A program made the position numbers and the translations under genes. This document shows, one piece after another, positions 16,230 to 23,680 of a DNA stretch of 38,478 nt. This DNA is from Bacteroidaceae bacterium (lineage in GTDB: Bacteria; Bacteroidota; Bacteroidia; Bacteroidales; Bacteroidaceae): positions 1 through 38,478 of the forward strand of contig JAFYAT010000127.1 in assembly GCA_017540585.1 (NCBI GenBank), read 5' to 3'. The notes below the pieces were generated by a model that had not been told where the DNA came from, ran no database searches, and saw only the letters and a list, made by a program, of their open reading frames with translations. The stretch's first letter is position 1. Each line of letters begins with the position of its first letter.

Positions 16230-17552
16230 TCACTTCGCTTCCACAAACAAGGTCTTGATGCCCTTTATCTTCTGCCCCTTCATCTTTTCAAGGGCAGAAC
16301 GCAATATCTTACGCTTGACAGCCACAAAACATTGGTGGTCCTTAACATCAATACGTCCTACATCATCACGCGTGAGACCTCCTATCTTGCACACGAAGCC
16401 GAGTACATCCATCTTGCTCAGTTTGTCCTTCTTGCCCTTACCTATGTAGATGGTAGCCCACTTTGATGGTTGTATCTCTGGCAACTTCTTAGGGATAAAG
16501 AACTCAGGCGCATCATCAATATACTCAGGAAGCGACTCCTCGTCATGAAGTATGATGTATGAGTTACCCTCTGCCTCCCAACGTGCCGTACGACCATTAC
16601 GATGGATATAAGCATCCTCGTTAAGAGGAAGATGATAATGTACGATATTGTCAATCTCAGGAATATCCAATCCACGTGCACTCAGGTCGGTACTCACAAG
16701 CACGTTGCTCGTACCATTGGAGAACTTGTATAGCGACTTCTCACGATGCTCCTGATCCATGGCACCATGGAACATCTCACACCCCACCCCATTATCCTTG
16801 AGGAACTTGTAAGTACGCTCCACAGCCTCACGATAATTGAGGAAAACAATGGTAGATTGCTGTCCGAACACCTTCAACAGACAGAGGAGTGTCTCCAGCT
16901 TATCCTTGACAGGCGACTTGACGAGATGAACTGAGATACGTGAAGCCACCTCCTCGTTCTCACCTTGATAGTTGAGGAAGATGAGCGAGGTGAATCCCAC
17001 GAACTCAGGAATCTTGCTTGACTCCGTAGCACTTAGCAAGTACCTACGACCGAGCATAGGCATAAGTTCGATGGCATGCTGCATCTCATCGAGGAAACCG
17101 AACTCAAGACACTTGTCAAACTCGTCAATAACGAGTGTACGAATAGCATCCGACTCTATGTTACGCTTCTCTAAATGATCGACAAGACGACCAGGAGTAG
17201 CAATCACGATATGCGGTTTCACGCCCATGAGTGTACGATGCTCCTCCATGGCAGGACGACCGCCATAGCAACTCAAGCTACGGATGACAGACTTCATCTG
17301 CTTTACCACTCCATCAATCTGGAGGGCAAGCTCACGCGAAGGCACCATTACCACAGCCTGCACACGGTCGTCCTCAGGATTGAGCGACTGGAGCACAGGA
17401 AGCAGATAGGCAAGCGTCTTACCCGTACCCGTAGGCGAGAGAAGAACCATATCCTTTCCTTCCGAATAGCGTGAAACGGATTCCTGTTGCATAGCGTTAA
17501 GTTCTGCTATTCCAAGCTTCTGCAACGCAGCATCTATATTGAATTTTTCCAT
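16230..17552 (-). CDS. DEAD-box family ATP-dependent RNA helicase with DbpA-type RNA-binding domain
   Basis: 440 residues. Helicase motifs in order: Q motif with the Gln of NAMQQESV near residue 22, Walker A SPTGTGKT near 39-46, PSRELALQ, TPGRLVDHL, motif II VIDEFDKCLE near 143-150 (DEFD instead of DEAD), SATE, STDLSARGLDIPE (motif V) and HRNGRTAR (motif VI, normally HRIGRTGR). The last ~75 residues (WATIYIGKGKKDKLSKMDVL ... GRIDVKDHQCFVAVKR) are the DbpA C-terminal RNA-binding domain, which in E. coli DbpA targets 23S rRNA hairpin 92. I infer a ribosome-assembly helicase. Cytoplasmic. The gene is preceded by a small membrane-protein gene on the same strand. Confidence 0.9.
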   Translation of the reverse strand: MEKFNIDAALQKLGIAELNAMQQESVSRYSEGKDMVLLSPTGTGKTLAYLLPVLQSLNPEDDRVQAVVMVPSRELALQIDGVVKQMKSVIRSLSCYGGRPAMEEHRTLMGVKPHIVIATPGRLVDHLEKRNIESDAIRTLVIDEFDKCLEFGFLDEMQHAIELMPMLGRRYLLSATESSKIPEFVGFTSLIFLNYQGENEEVASRISVHLVKSPVKDKLETLLCLLKVFGQQSTIVFLNYREAVERTYKFLKDNGVGCEMFHGAMDQEHREKSLYKFSNGTSNVLVSTDLSARGLDIPEIDNIVHYHLPLNEDAYIHRNGRTARWEAEGNSYIILHDEESLPEYIDDAPEFFIPKKLPEIQPSKWATIYIGKGKKDKLSKMDVLGFVCKIGGLTRDDVGRIDVKDHQCFVAVKRKILRSALEKMKGQKIKGIKTLFVEAK

Positions 17553-17611
17553 AATCTTTGTTTTGTCTAAAGGGGTAAAATCTTCTTAGAGGGCTTGACA
17601 CACTTATTCAC

Positions 17612-17845
17612 TCAGACTTTCCTTCTCCTGAGAATCCACACGATATTTCCAATCATCCACACAAGAAGGACGATGAAGAAACGTGTACGCCCAGGGTGCT
17701 CAAGTGAGCGATACCACTCCCATAGTTGAGGCATTCCGAAGAAACGAAAAAGCCACAAGGACAGCAATACAACGCCCTTAGCTATAATCTGTAGCGCTAT
17801 AAAGCTGACTACCAACGATACTATTTCGTTTCTCTTCGTTGCCAT
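17612..17845 (-). CDS. Small two-helix membrane protein, unknown function
   Basis: 77 residues with two strong hydrophobic segments (VSLVVSFIALQIIAKGVVLL at residues ~9-30 and FFIVLLVWMIGNIVWIL at ~56-72) and a basic end RRRKV, suggesting both ends in the cytoplasm. No family recognised. A TAACTTTG -7 box at 17864-17871 (minus) lies 19 bases upstream of the ATG, supporting it as a real, separately transcribed gene that may read on into the helicase gene 60 bases downstream. Confidence 0.65.
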   Translation of the reverse strand: MATKRNEIVSLVVSFIALQIIAKGVVLLSLWLFRFFGMPQLWEWYRSLEHPGRTRFFIVLLVWMIGNIVWILRRRKV

Positions 17846-17989
17846 TCAAATAATCATTTTCGGCAAAGTTACAAATTTATTACGTCATATCATCACTCTT
17901 GGACAATAAAACCGCAACAAAAGCAAAACGTGTTTATTTTACATACATCCTGACCCCTTGTGGGAGGTCAGAAGGGGCAACAAATAAAA

Positions 17990-18015
17990 CAGGCGGAGGG
18001 TTATCCCTTCGCCTG
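17990..18015 (-). terminator. Rho-independent-like terminator downstream of the transglycosylase-like gene
   Basis: CAGGCGGAGGG (17990-18000) pairs with CCCTTCGCCTG (18005-18015) with one mismatch and a TTAT loop. On the minus strand it is followed by TTTTATTTG. It lies 46 bases past the stop of the 18061-18492 gene. Just left of it, at about 17950-17978, is another small GACCCCTT/AAGGGG palindrome. Confidence 0.7.
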
Positions 18016-18060
18016 CCTTCATATTTACATTTTTGTAAATTCACAAGTGATAATGATTTT

Positions 18061-18492
18061 TTAGCGATGTGCCATCTCAGAATACTTGCGCATCACTCTT
18101 CTGTAGTAACCTTCAGAAGCACGTTTGCGTGACATACATCTCAAGTCGCCTGAACACCAAAGACGGATTGCCATCTCCATGTTACCCTCCTTGTTGTAAT
18201 GTTCCTGAAAGATGATAAACATCTCTATAGATTTTTGCTTATCATAACGGTCATTGTAAGTATAGGCCTTTGTGCCTAAAATCTGGTTGACCTGACGAAC
18301 AAGAACCTTTGAAATCTGAAGGTATCCTACATAAAGTCCATTCTTTGATACAAGCTCAGGATGTCCTTCGCTCTCTACCTGTGCAATGGCCTCTACAACG
18401 GGTCCCCATTTCTTTTCGAGGTTGATGTCCTGTGCCGACACACCAAGACTTACAACTACCATTAACAATAAAACCAAATTTCTTTTAATCAT
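18061..18492 (-). CDS. Secreted lysozyme-fold (SLT/transglycosylase-like) protein
   Basis: 143 residues from the ATG at 18492 (an in-frame TTG lies three codons upstream). Signal peptide MIKRNLVLLLMVVVSLGVSA. The mature protein resembles the lytic transglycosylase fold: IAQVESEGHPELVS holds the candidate catalytic Glu, followed by GLYVGYLQIS (the equivalent of GLMQI), a NDRYDKQKSIEMF helix, and GYYRRVMRKY near the end. It is shorter than most SLT enzymes and the Glu context ESEG differs from the usual ES-x-x-N/D, so activity is plausible but not certain. Acts in the periplasm if active. It has its own canonical promoter at 18651-18682 and a leader of about 150 bases. Confidence 0.75.
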   Translation of the reverse strand: MIKRNLVLLLMVVVSLGVSAQDINLEKKWGPVVEAIAQVESEGHPELVSKNGLYVGYLQISKVLVRQVNQILGTKAYTYNDRYDKQKSIEMFIIFQEHYNKEGNMEMAIRLWCSGDLRCMSRKRASEGYYRRVMRKYSEMAHR

Positions 18493-18507
18493 AAAACACA
18501 ATTTTAG

Positions 18508-18569
18508 TTAATACTCACCCAGCTCAACATAAGGATAGATATCCATTTTTTCACCAAACATGCTGGGTG
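18508..18569 (-). promoter_or_regulatory. Structured leader with a 17-codon mini-ORF, upstream of the transglycosylase-like gene
   Basis: In the transcript from the promoter at 18651-18682, CACCCAGC (18569-18562) can pair with GCTGGGTG (18523-18516), a perfect 8-base-pair stem. The loop holds most of a 17-residue ORF (ATG at 18561, TAA at 18508; peptide MFGEKMDIYPYVELGEY) whose start follows the 5' arm directly. It might be a leader peptide or just chance. Confidence 0.35.
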
Positions 18570-18650
18570 CTTTCTTCTCTCAAAGCAGCAACGCCTTGCC
18601 GCCGTTCAATTGGTGGTATGAACATGTGCCTCTGTTTCAAAAGCACGTTG

Positions 18651-18682
18651 CAAAGGTACGACATTCTACCGATTTAACCAAA
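18651..18682 (-). promoter_or_regulatory. Canonical Bacteroidetes promoter (TTTG - 20 - TACCTTTG)
   Basis: On the minus strand, a -33 box TTTG (18682-18679) and a -7 box TACCTTTG (18658-18651) are 20 bases apart. It drives the 18061-18492 gene, with a leader of about 150 bases. Confidence 0.8.
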
Positions 18683-18781
18683 AGTTTTTAACATTAGAGG
18701 GTCTTTTTAAACCTTTTTAGCACAATTGATTTATGTCGACTAAATCGGGTTATTTATCTTATTTTATGCACAATAAAGAAA

Positions 18782-18817
18782 AGAGTCTCTCAAAGCCATC
18801 GGACTTTGAGAGACTCT
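18782..18817. terminator. Terminator downstream of lepA
   Basis: AGAGTCTCTCAAAG (18782-18795) pairs perfectly over 14 bases with CTTTGAGAGACTCT (18804-18817), loop of eight. On the minus strand (lepA direction) it is followed by a T-rich stretch; on the plus strand by CGCTTTTTTG. It sits 77 bases past the lepA stop. Confidence 0.85.
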
Positions 18818-18893
18818 ACGCTTTTTTGCTTAGTTGAGAATTTATCAACTACTAACATTGTCCCATTTCGGAGTCAAACAGGTCATATTGTAC

Positions 18894-20723
18894 TTAATCG
18901 TCGTCAAGTTTGAGTACCGCAAGGAAGGCTTTCTGAGGTACAGAAACATTACCGATTTGCTTCATACGCTTCTTTCCTCGCTTCTGTTTTTCGAGGAGTT
19001 TACGCTTACGGCTTACGTCACCTCCATAGCACTTTGCAAGCACATCCTTACGCACCTGCTTGACAGTCTCACGTGCCACAATCTTACCTCCAATAGCTGC
19101 CTGAATAGCAATATCAAACTGCTGACGTGGGAGGAGGTCCTTGAGACGCTCACACATACGACGACCGAGGTTCACGGCATTATCCACGTGCGTAAGCGTA
19201 GAAAGGGCATCCACAGGTTCTCCATTAAGGAGAATATCAAGTTTCACGAGCTTGCTCTCACGGAATCCCGCTGGAGCATAGTCGAACGAAGCATATCCAC
19301 GTGATATGGACTTGAGCTTGTCGTAGAAGTCGATGACAATCTCGCCAAGTGGCATGAGGAACTGAATCTCCACACGATTTCCAGCGATAAAGTCCTGCTT
19401 GATGAGTTCTCCACGCTTGCCAAGACAAAGCGTCATGATAGGACCGATATATGTGGCTGTCGTGATGACCGTAGCACGTATATATGGTTCCTCTACATGG
19501 TCGATGAGCGTTGGGTCAGGCATTCCGCTTGGGTTATGAACCTCCTCGCAGTCGCCATGCTTGTCATACACCATGTAGCTTACGTTAGGCACAGTCGTGA
19601 TGACATCCATATTGAACTCACGGTCAAGACGCTCCTGCACAATCTCCATGTGGAGAAGTCCGAGGAATCCACAACGGAAACCGAATCCGAGGGCTGCTGA
19701 ACTCTCGTGCATGAACGTGAGTGAGGCATCATTCAACTGGAGTTTCTCAAGTGAGGTACGAAGGTTCTCGTAGTCCTCTGTTTCTATTGGGTAGATACCC
19801 GCAAAGACCATCGGCTTCACCTCTTGGAATCCCTTGATGGCTTCCTGGGTAGGATTGGCAACAGTCGTGATTGTATCGCCCACCTTTACCTCGGTAGCAT
19901 TCTTGATACCTGTCACGATGTAACCCACGTCACCCGTACGGAGTTCCTTCTTTGGCACCATGTCCATCTTGAGCGAACCAATCTCCTCGCTCAGGTACTC
20001 CTTCTTTGTATTGAAGAAACGCACCTTCTCTCCTGGACGCATCACACCATTCACAATCTTGAAGTATGCGATGATACCACGATATGAGTTAAAGACAGAG
20101 TCGAAGATAAGTGCCTGAAGTGGAGCATCCTCATCACCCACTGGATGTGGCACACGTTCAACTACGGCACGAAGGATGTCCTCAACTCCCTCACCCGTCT
20201 TACCTGAAGCGTAGATGATGTCGTCGAGGTCACAACCAATAAGGTCAACAATCTCGTCTGCCACCTCTTCAGGCATGGCGTTTGGCATGTCTATCTTGTT
20301 GATTACAGGAATAATCTCAAGATTATGGTCAATAGCCATATAGAGGTTGGAGATTGTCTGAGCCTGTACACCCTGAGTGGCATCAACCACAAGAAGTGCT
20401 CCCTCACAAGCGGCAATACTACGTGATACCTCGTAAGAGAAATCGACGTGTCCCGGAGTATCAATAAGGTTGAGCACAAAGTTCTGTCCCTCATACTCAG
20501 CCGCTTTCTCATGAGGCTTCTCTGCATTTGTCTCGTACTTGTACTCCATCTGGATGGCATGACTCTTGATAGTGATACCACGCTCCTGCTCCAGATCCAT
20601 GTCGTCAAGCATCTGTCCCTGAGTAATCTTTATCGTATTTGTCTTCTCCAGCAACCTGTCGGCAAGTGTACTCTTTCCGTGGTCGATGTGAGCTATGATA
20701 CAAAAGTTTCTGATATTCTTCAT
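18894..20723 (-). CDS. lepA: Elongation factor 4 (LepA), translation back-translocase GTPase
   Basis: 609 residues from the ATG at 20723 (a TTG seven codons upstream overlaps the -7 box and is rejected). GTPase motifs: AHIDHGKST (G1) at the N-terminus, RGITI (G2), DTPGHVDF (G3), NKIDMP (G4) and ASGKTG in the G5 region, followed by EF-G-like domains and the LepA-specific C-terminal domain ([18 protein letters not shown] ... [20 protein letters not shown]). The normal length is about 600. It acts on the ribosome, affecting translocation and initiation or 30S assembly. Monocistronic: own promoter at 20744-20775 and own terminator at 18782-18817. Confidence 0.98.
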   Translation of the reverse strand: MKNIRNFCIIAHIDHGKSTLADRLLEKTNTIKITQGQMLDDMDLEQERGITIKSHAIQMEYKYETNAEKPHEKAAEYEGQNFVLNLIDTPGHVDFSYEVSRSIAACEGALLVVDATQGVQAQTISNLYMAIDHNLEIIPVINKIDMPNAMPEEVADEIVDLIGCDLDDIIYASGKTGEGVEDILRAVVERVPHPVGDEDAPLQALIFDSVFNSYRGIIAYFKIVNGVMRPGEKVRFFNTKKEYLSEEIGSLKMDMVPKKELRTGDVGYIVTGIKNATEVKVGDTITTVANPTQEAIKGFQEVKPMVFAGIYPIETEDYENLRTSLEKLQLNDASLTFMHESSAALGFGFRCGFLGLLHMEIVQERLDREFNMDVITTVPNVSYMVYDKHGDCEEVHNPSGMPDPTLIDHVEEPYIRATVITTATYIGPIMTLCLGKRGELIKQDFIAGNRVEIQFLMPLGEIVIDFYDKLKSISRGYASFDYAPAGFRESKLVKLDILLNGEPVDALSTLTHVDNAVNLGRRMCERLKDLLPRQQFDIAIQAAIGGKIVARETVKQVRKDVLAKCYGGDVSRKRKLLEKQKRGKKRMKQIGNVSVPQKAFLAVLKLDDD

Positions 20724-20743
20724 AAAAAAATCGTATTTGGGCA

Positions 20744-20775
20744 CAAAGGTACGGAAAAATTATCAATTTGCCAAT
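20744..20775 (-). promoter_or_regulatory. lepA promoter
   Basis: On the minus strand, TACCTTTG at 20751-20744 with TTGG near the -33 position about 20 bases upstream. The -7 box ends 21 bases from the lepA ATG. Confidence 0.6.
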
Positions 20776-20825
20776 ACCCCACACAAATTAAAGATTACAC
20801 ATTTGACATTCTTGAAGTTAAGTTA

Positions 20826-21374
20826 TTACTTAACCCAAACAACATAGTCGCCCTTGCGAGGAGCCTGTGGCTTCAAAGCATCAGGAGCGGCATAGCCGAC
20901 AATACAGTTGCCGATACCCTCATACTCATCCGTAAGACCAAGGTCACGGAGCAACTGCCTGCCCTCTTCCGTCTCAAATGTCTCCTTGGCACGATGAATC
21001 CAGCAAGAGCCAAGACCAAGGCTGTTGGCAGCAATCATCATGTTCTCCATCACGAGTGAACCATCATACACATAAGTGCCCACACTCTTCTTGGCGAGCA
21101 CAACGAGCACCACAGGAGCGCCATAGAAAGGGTCAGAATGACCAGATGTAGTCTTCAGTCCTCTACCCATGACTATTTCGAGATTCATACGACTCATTCG
21201 GTCACGCATCTCCTTGTTTGTGATGGCTATGATGACTGGCGACTGCTGATTCATTCCGCTTGGCGCGTATGTACCAGCCTCAACTATTTGTTTCACAAGT
21301 TCAATCTCGACAGGCTTGTCAAGATACTTCTTCACGCTTCGGCGTGAGATAATGTCATTTATTGTTGCGTTCAT
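20826..21374 (-). CDS. Nitroreductase family protein (FMN-dependent)
   Basis: 182-residue cytoplasmic flavoprotein of the NAD(P)H-dependent nitroreductase fold. Visible: the N-terminal ISRRSVKKY with the FMN-phosphate-binding arginines, the YAPSGMNQQ loop near residue 36, the AANSLGLGSCWI motif near residues 113-124, and the C-terminal GYAAPDALKPQAPRK with the basic FMN contact. The physiological substrate of this class (nitro compounds, quinones, other electrophiles) cannot be deduced. Own promoter: TATCTTTG at 21405-21412 on the minus strand. An 11-base repeat array lies 54 bases upstream of its -33 position. Confidence 0.9.
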   Translation of the reverse strand: MNATINDIISRRSVKKYLDKPVEIELVKQIVEAGTYAPSGMNQQSPVIIAITNKEMRDRMSRMNLEIVMGRGLKTTSGHSDPFYGAPVVLVVLAKKSVGTYVYDGSLVMENMMIAANSLGLGSCWIHRAKETFETEEGRQLLRDLGLTDEYEGIGNCIVGYAAPDALKPQAPRKGDYVVWVK

Positions 21375-21404
21375 GATTAAATAAAAGCTTCAAGGCTTCT
21401 GCTG

Positions 21405-21436
21405 CAAAGATACAGAATGTTCATAAAACAGCCAAG
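21405..21436 (-). promoter_or_regulatory. Nitroreductase promoter
   Basis: On the minus strand, a TATCTTTG -7 box at 21412-21405, with CTTG at about 21436-21433, 20 bases upstream, as a weak -33 box. Confidence 0.55.
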
Positions 21437-21489
21437 ATATTCTTTCGATTTTTTCTGTTACGCGACATAGCATTTTTTCATCTCATAGG

Positions 21490-21533
21490 AGTCAGTACTT
21501 AGTCTCTACTTGGTCAGTACTTAGTCACTACCT
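21490..21533. repeat. Tandem array of four 11-base units (AGTCAGTACTT), second copy
   Basis: Units at 21490-21500, 21501-21511, 21512-21522 and 21523-21533: AGTCAGTACTT, AGTCTCTACTT, GGTCAGTACTT, AGTCACTACCT. Same motif, period and copy number as 14928-14971. It lies between divergent promoters of the nitroreductase (minus) and a lipoprotein (plus). Confidence 0.75.
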
Positions 21534-21596
21534 CAAAGTATGAACGCAGATTCACCTAAACAGATCAGAAAGTGAGCAATATTTTAAGCCATTTCG

Positions 21597-21628
21597 TTTG
21601 GCGAATCCAACAATTATGCGTATTTTTG
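21597..21628 (+). promoter_or_regulatory. Canonical Bacteroidetes promoter (TTTG - 20 - TATTTTTG)
   Basis: A -33 box TTTG at 21597-21600 and a -7 box TATTTTTG at 21621-21628, 20 bases apart, 20 bases before the ATG of the lipoprotein gene. Confidence 0.85.
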
Positions 21629-21648
21629 CACATAAAATTTAGGAACTA

Positions 21649-22158
21649 ATGAACAAAACAATCTTCAACAAGACATTTTTGGCTCTTGGCTTTGTAACAT
21701 CAGCACTCACATTTGGCAGCTGTGGCGATGATGACGACAACAACAAGCCTGACACAAAGCCATACAACGGCATAGTGGCATATTATGATGTTAGCGGAAC
21801 AATCCTCAACACAGAGAAAAAACCTCTGATTGACGTAGAGATAACAATTGAGAACGTATTCGAGACAGGCGAAGAGAAGACGATTCTCTACGAGACAAAC
21901 ACTGGCGCATACTTCATCAACTCAATCAACACAGAAGGCGAATACCATAAGGTAGGTTTTCTGAACACTCACGAGCCGATATGGAACATGAGGCATTTCC
22001 GTATCATCACCACACCATTGGATGATGAGTATCTTCCTGACACATCAATCATCGACTACAAAATCACAGATTTGGAGAAGATACCAACCATGGTAAAACC
22101 TGATGACTGGTATGGCAGATATCGTGCAACTGCAGACTTCACACTAAAGAAGAAATAA
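21649..22158 (+). CDS. Lipoprotein with carboxypeptidase-regulatory-like fold
   Basis: 169 residues. Lipoprotein signal ending in FGSC with Cys25, followed by GDDDDNN, the acidic stretch typical of Bacteroidetes surface-exported lipoproteins. Residues ~45-110 look like one CarboxypepD_reg-like beta-sandwich (YDVSGTILNTEKKPLIDVEI ... TNTGAYFI). The end (WYGRYRATADFTLKKK) resembles lipoproteins that are found beside radical SAM enzymes in Bacteroidetes, but no such enzyme is present here, so that assignment is weak. Likely tethered to the outer membrane; function unknown. Its promoter is one of the best in the window and a strong hairpin follows 40 bases after the stop. Confidence 0.75.
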   Translation: MNKTIFNKTFLALGFVTSALTFGSCGDDDDNNKPDTKPYNGIVAYYDVSGTILNTEKKPLIDVEITIENVFETGEEKTILYETNTGAYFINSINTEGEYHKVGFLNTHEPIWNMRHFRIITTPLDDEYLPDTSIIDYKITDLEKIPTMVKPDDWYGRYRATADFTLKKK

Positions 22159-22198
22159 AAGGAGAAAGGAGTGTTTTTAATGCTCTCTCCCCTACCAT

Positions 22199-22250
22199 CC
22201 CCTTACGTTCCTGTTCATTTCTCTTAGGAAACGAACAGGAACATAAGGGG
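22199..22250. terminator. Strong hairpin downstream of the lipoprotein gene
   Basis: CCCCTTACGTTCCTGTTC (22199-22216) pairs with GAACAGGAACATAAGGGG (22233-22250), 18 base pairs with one mismatch, 16-base loop. No T-run follows. The rest of the gap to 22469 has a 15-codon fragment (22310-22357) and a poly-A stretch near 22365-22390, but no recognisable gene. Confidence 0.65.
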
Positions 22251-22469
22251 AAACCCAAATTCAACCAATAACCATTAGCTTAGCTCAACTAACTCCCAAC
22301 TCACTCATCATGAAAAAGAACAAAGACAGAGCAATAGCGATTTTGCTATGTATCTAATATCGTAAAAACAAAAAAAACAAAAAAAAAATCATTTTGCGTG
22401 TCAACTTTCGTGATAAGCCTGCGTATAGTTAAGTAGAAGCAACAAAACAAACATGTAAAATAAATCCTG

Positions 22470-23036
22470 ATGAACAAAGAAACTGAAGAACTCATAGCAG
22501 GGCTGGCAAACCAATCGCCGCAGGCACAGCAACAGTTGCTACGGCTGTATGGGCAGATGGTCTTTGCCCAAATCGTGAGGATGGTCACGCGACAGGAAGA
22601 TGCCGAGGAGATTTACCAGGATGTCTTTGTCAAGGTATTCGGCAATATTGCCTCGTACAACGAGAGCGAAGCGTTACTATCTACATGGATTAACAGGATA
22701 GCCTACTATGAGTCGATTAGTTTCCTGCGAAAGAAGAAAGACAAGCTGATGTATGTGGATGACAGGGCTGTAAACTTCGACAGCATTCTTGAGGAACAAG
22801 TGGATGATGCCCTGGACAATGGAGATGAGCAGACCATTTTTCTGATTGAACGAGCCTTGAAGTTCATTCCACCTTCGGAACAGGCAATTGTAACGATGTT
22901 TTATTTTGACGACATGAGCATCAAGGACATTGCCTACATCACCGAATCTACATCCACAGCCGTGGCTCAACGACTTAGCAGGACGAGAAAGAAACTATAT
23001 CACGTAATCAAATCTTTGCAAAATGACGACAGATAA
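22470..23036 (+). CDS. ECF-type RNA polymerase sigma-70 factor
   Basis: 188 residues. The sigma-2 region (LLRLYGQMVFAQIVRMVTRQ, then DAEEIYQDVFVKVFGNIASY and LLSTWINRIAYYESISFLRK) and the sigma-4 region (IPPSEQAIVTMFYFDDMSIK, then DIAYITESTSTAVAQRLSR) are both clear; sigma-1.1 and sigma-3 are absent, as in ECF factors. It directs core polymerase to a small regulon, probably including its own operon. The gene overlaps the next by 14 bases, so the two are translationally coupled and the neighbour is the obvious anti-sigma partner. Confidence 0.92.
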   Translation: MNKETEELIAGLANQSPQAQQQLLRLYGQMVFAQIVRMVTRQEDAEEIYQDVFVKVFGNIASYNESEALLSTWINRIAYYESISFLRKKKDKLMYVDDRAVNFDSILEEQVDDALDNGDEQTIFLIERALKFIPPSEQAIVTMFYFDDMSIKDIAYITESTSTAVAQRLSRTRKKLYHVIKSLQNDDR

Positions 23037-23664
23037 TTATAATCATAGGGATAGCAACCTGAGAAAAGCGCTTGCGCACAGGGAGCAACTGTTGCCCGAG
23101 ATGCCTGCCGACCTTAACGACAGGTTGATACAACGGGTTGCAGACACACGACGTCGTAACAGACGCATCGTGTGGCCGTGGGTGGCAGCAGCTTGTATAG
23201 CAGGTGTCATCTCCATAGTTCTGATGCCCCCAAAGGAGAGTACCACAGGCGTAGCATCAAGTGTAGAGTGTGTTGCGAGCAACACGGATGTTAATACCGA
23301 AGAGGATAAGCATACCGACACACTTAAAGTAACAACTGAAGACATGCCAGTCATGACTAAGCGCAAGGTGACTTATCACACTCAGCAAGTAGCAGTCGTA
23401 AGCAAGCCACAGCCAAAGGACGATACTGTGGAAGCAAATCCGGCAGCGACATCCGAACAAGCTCCACTTGAATACGTTACAGACGATGGCAAGAGGATTA
23501 TACTTGCCACGAATCCAGAACGACTCAAATACACTCCTGAGGAAATAGAAAAACTCAAGGAACGTGTCCGACAGAAATATATAGAATTGCTCCAGTTGGA
23601 GACAGAGATATTTGAGGCTACTCAGGAGCAGCTATCTGCGATGAATGAAGAAATTAAAAACTAA
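23023..23664 (+). CDS. Membrane anti-sigma-factor-like protein
   Basis: 213 residues. The first ~45 residues are charged and cytoplasmic (RDSNLRKALAHREQLLPEMP and NDRLIQRVADTRRRNRR), followed by one membrane helix (IVWPWVAAACIAGVISIVLM, ~47-66) and a periplasmic part with a low-complexity Thr/Val stretch and a charged helical end (YTPEEIEKLKERVRQKYIEL). No zinc-binding HxxxCxxC motif. The role as anti-sigma factor is inferred from topology, from the 14-base overlap with the ECF gene, and from gene order; no named family is recognised with certainty. Confidence 0.75.
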   Translation: MTTDNYNHRDSNLRKALAHREQLLPEMPADLNDRLIQRVADTRRRNRRIVWPWVAAACIAGVISIVLMPPKESTTGVASSVECVASNTDVNTEEDKHTDTLKVTTEDMPVMTKRKVTYHTQQVAVVSKPQPKDDTVEANPAATSEQAPLEYVTDDGKRIILATNPERLKYTPEEIEKLKERVRQKYIELLQLETEIFEATQEQLSAMNEEIKN

Positions 23665-23680
23665 AACTTAAATACAGATT

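Noticed and set aside
18502-18690. Possible SRP or 6S RNA in the gap upstream of the transglycosylase-like gene
   Set aside because: I looked for the SRP tetraloop and apical motif and for a 6S-like long bulged stem; neither could be found, so I call it only a structured leader.
22310-22357. 15-codon ORF before the ECF sigma gene
   Set aside because: Too short to assess, no conserved feature, directly followed by a poly-A stretch; may be a decayed gene start or chance.
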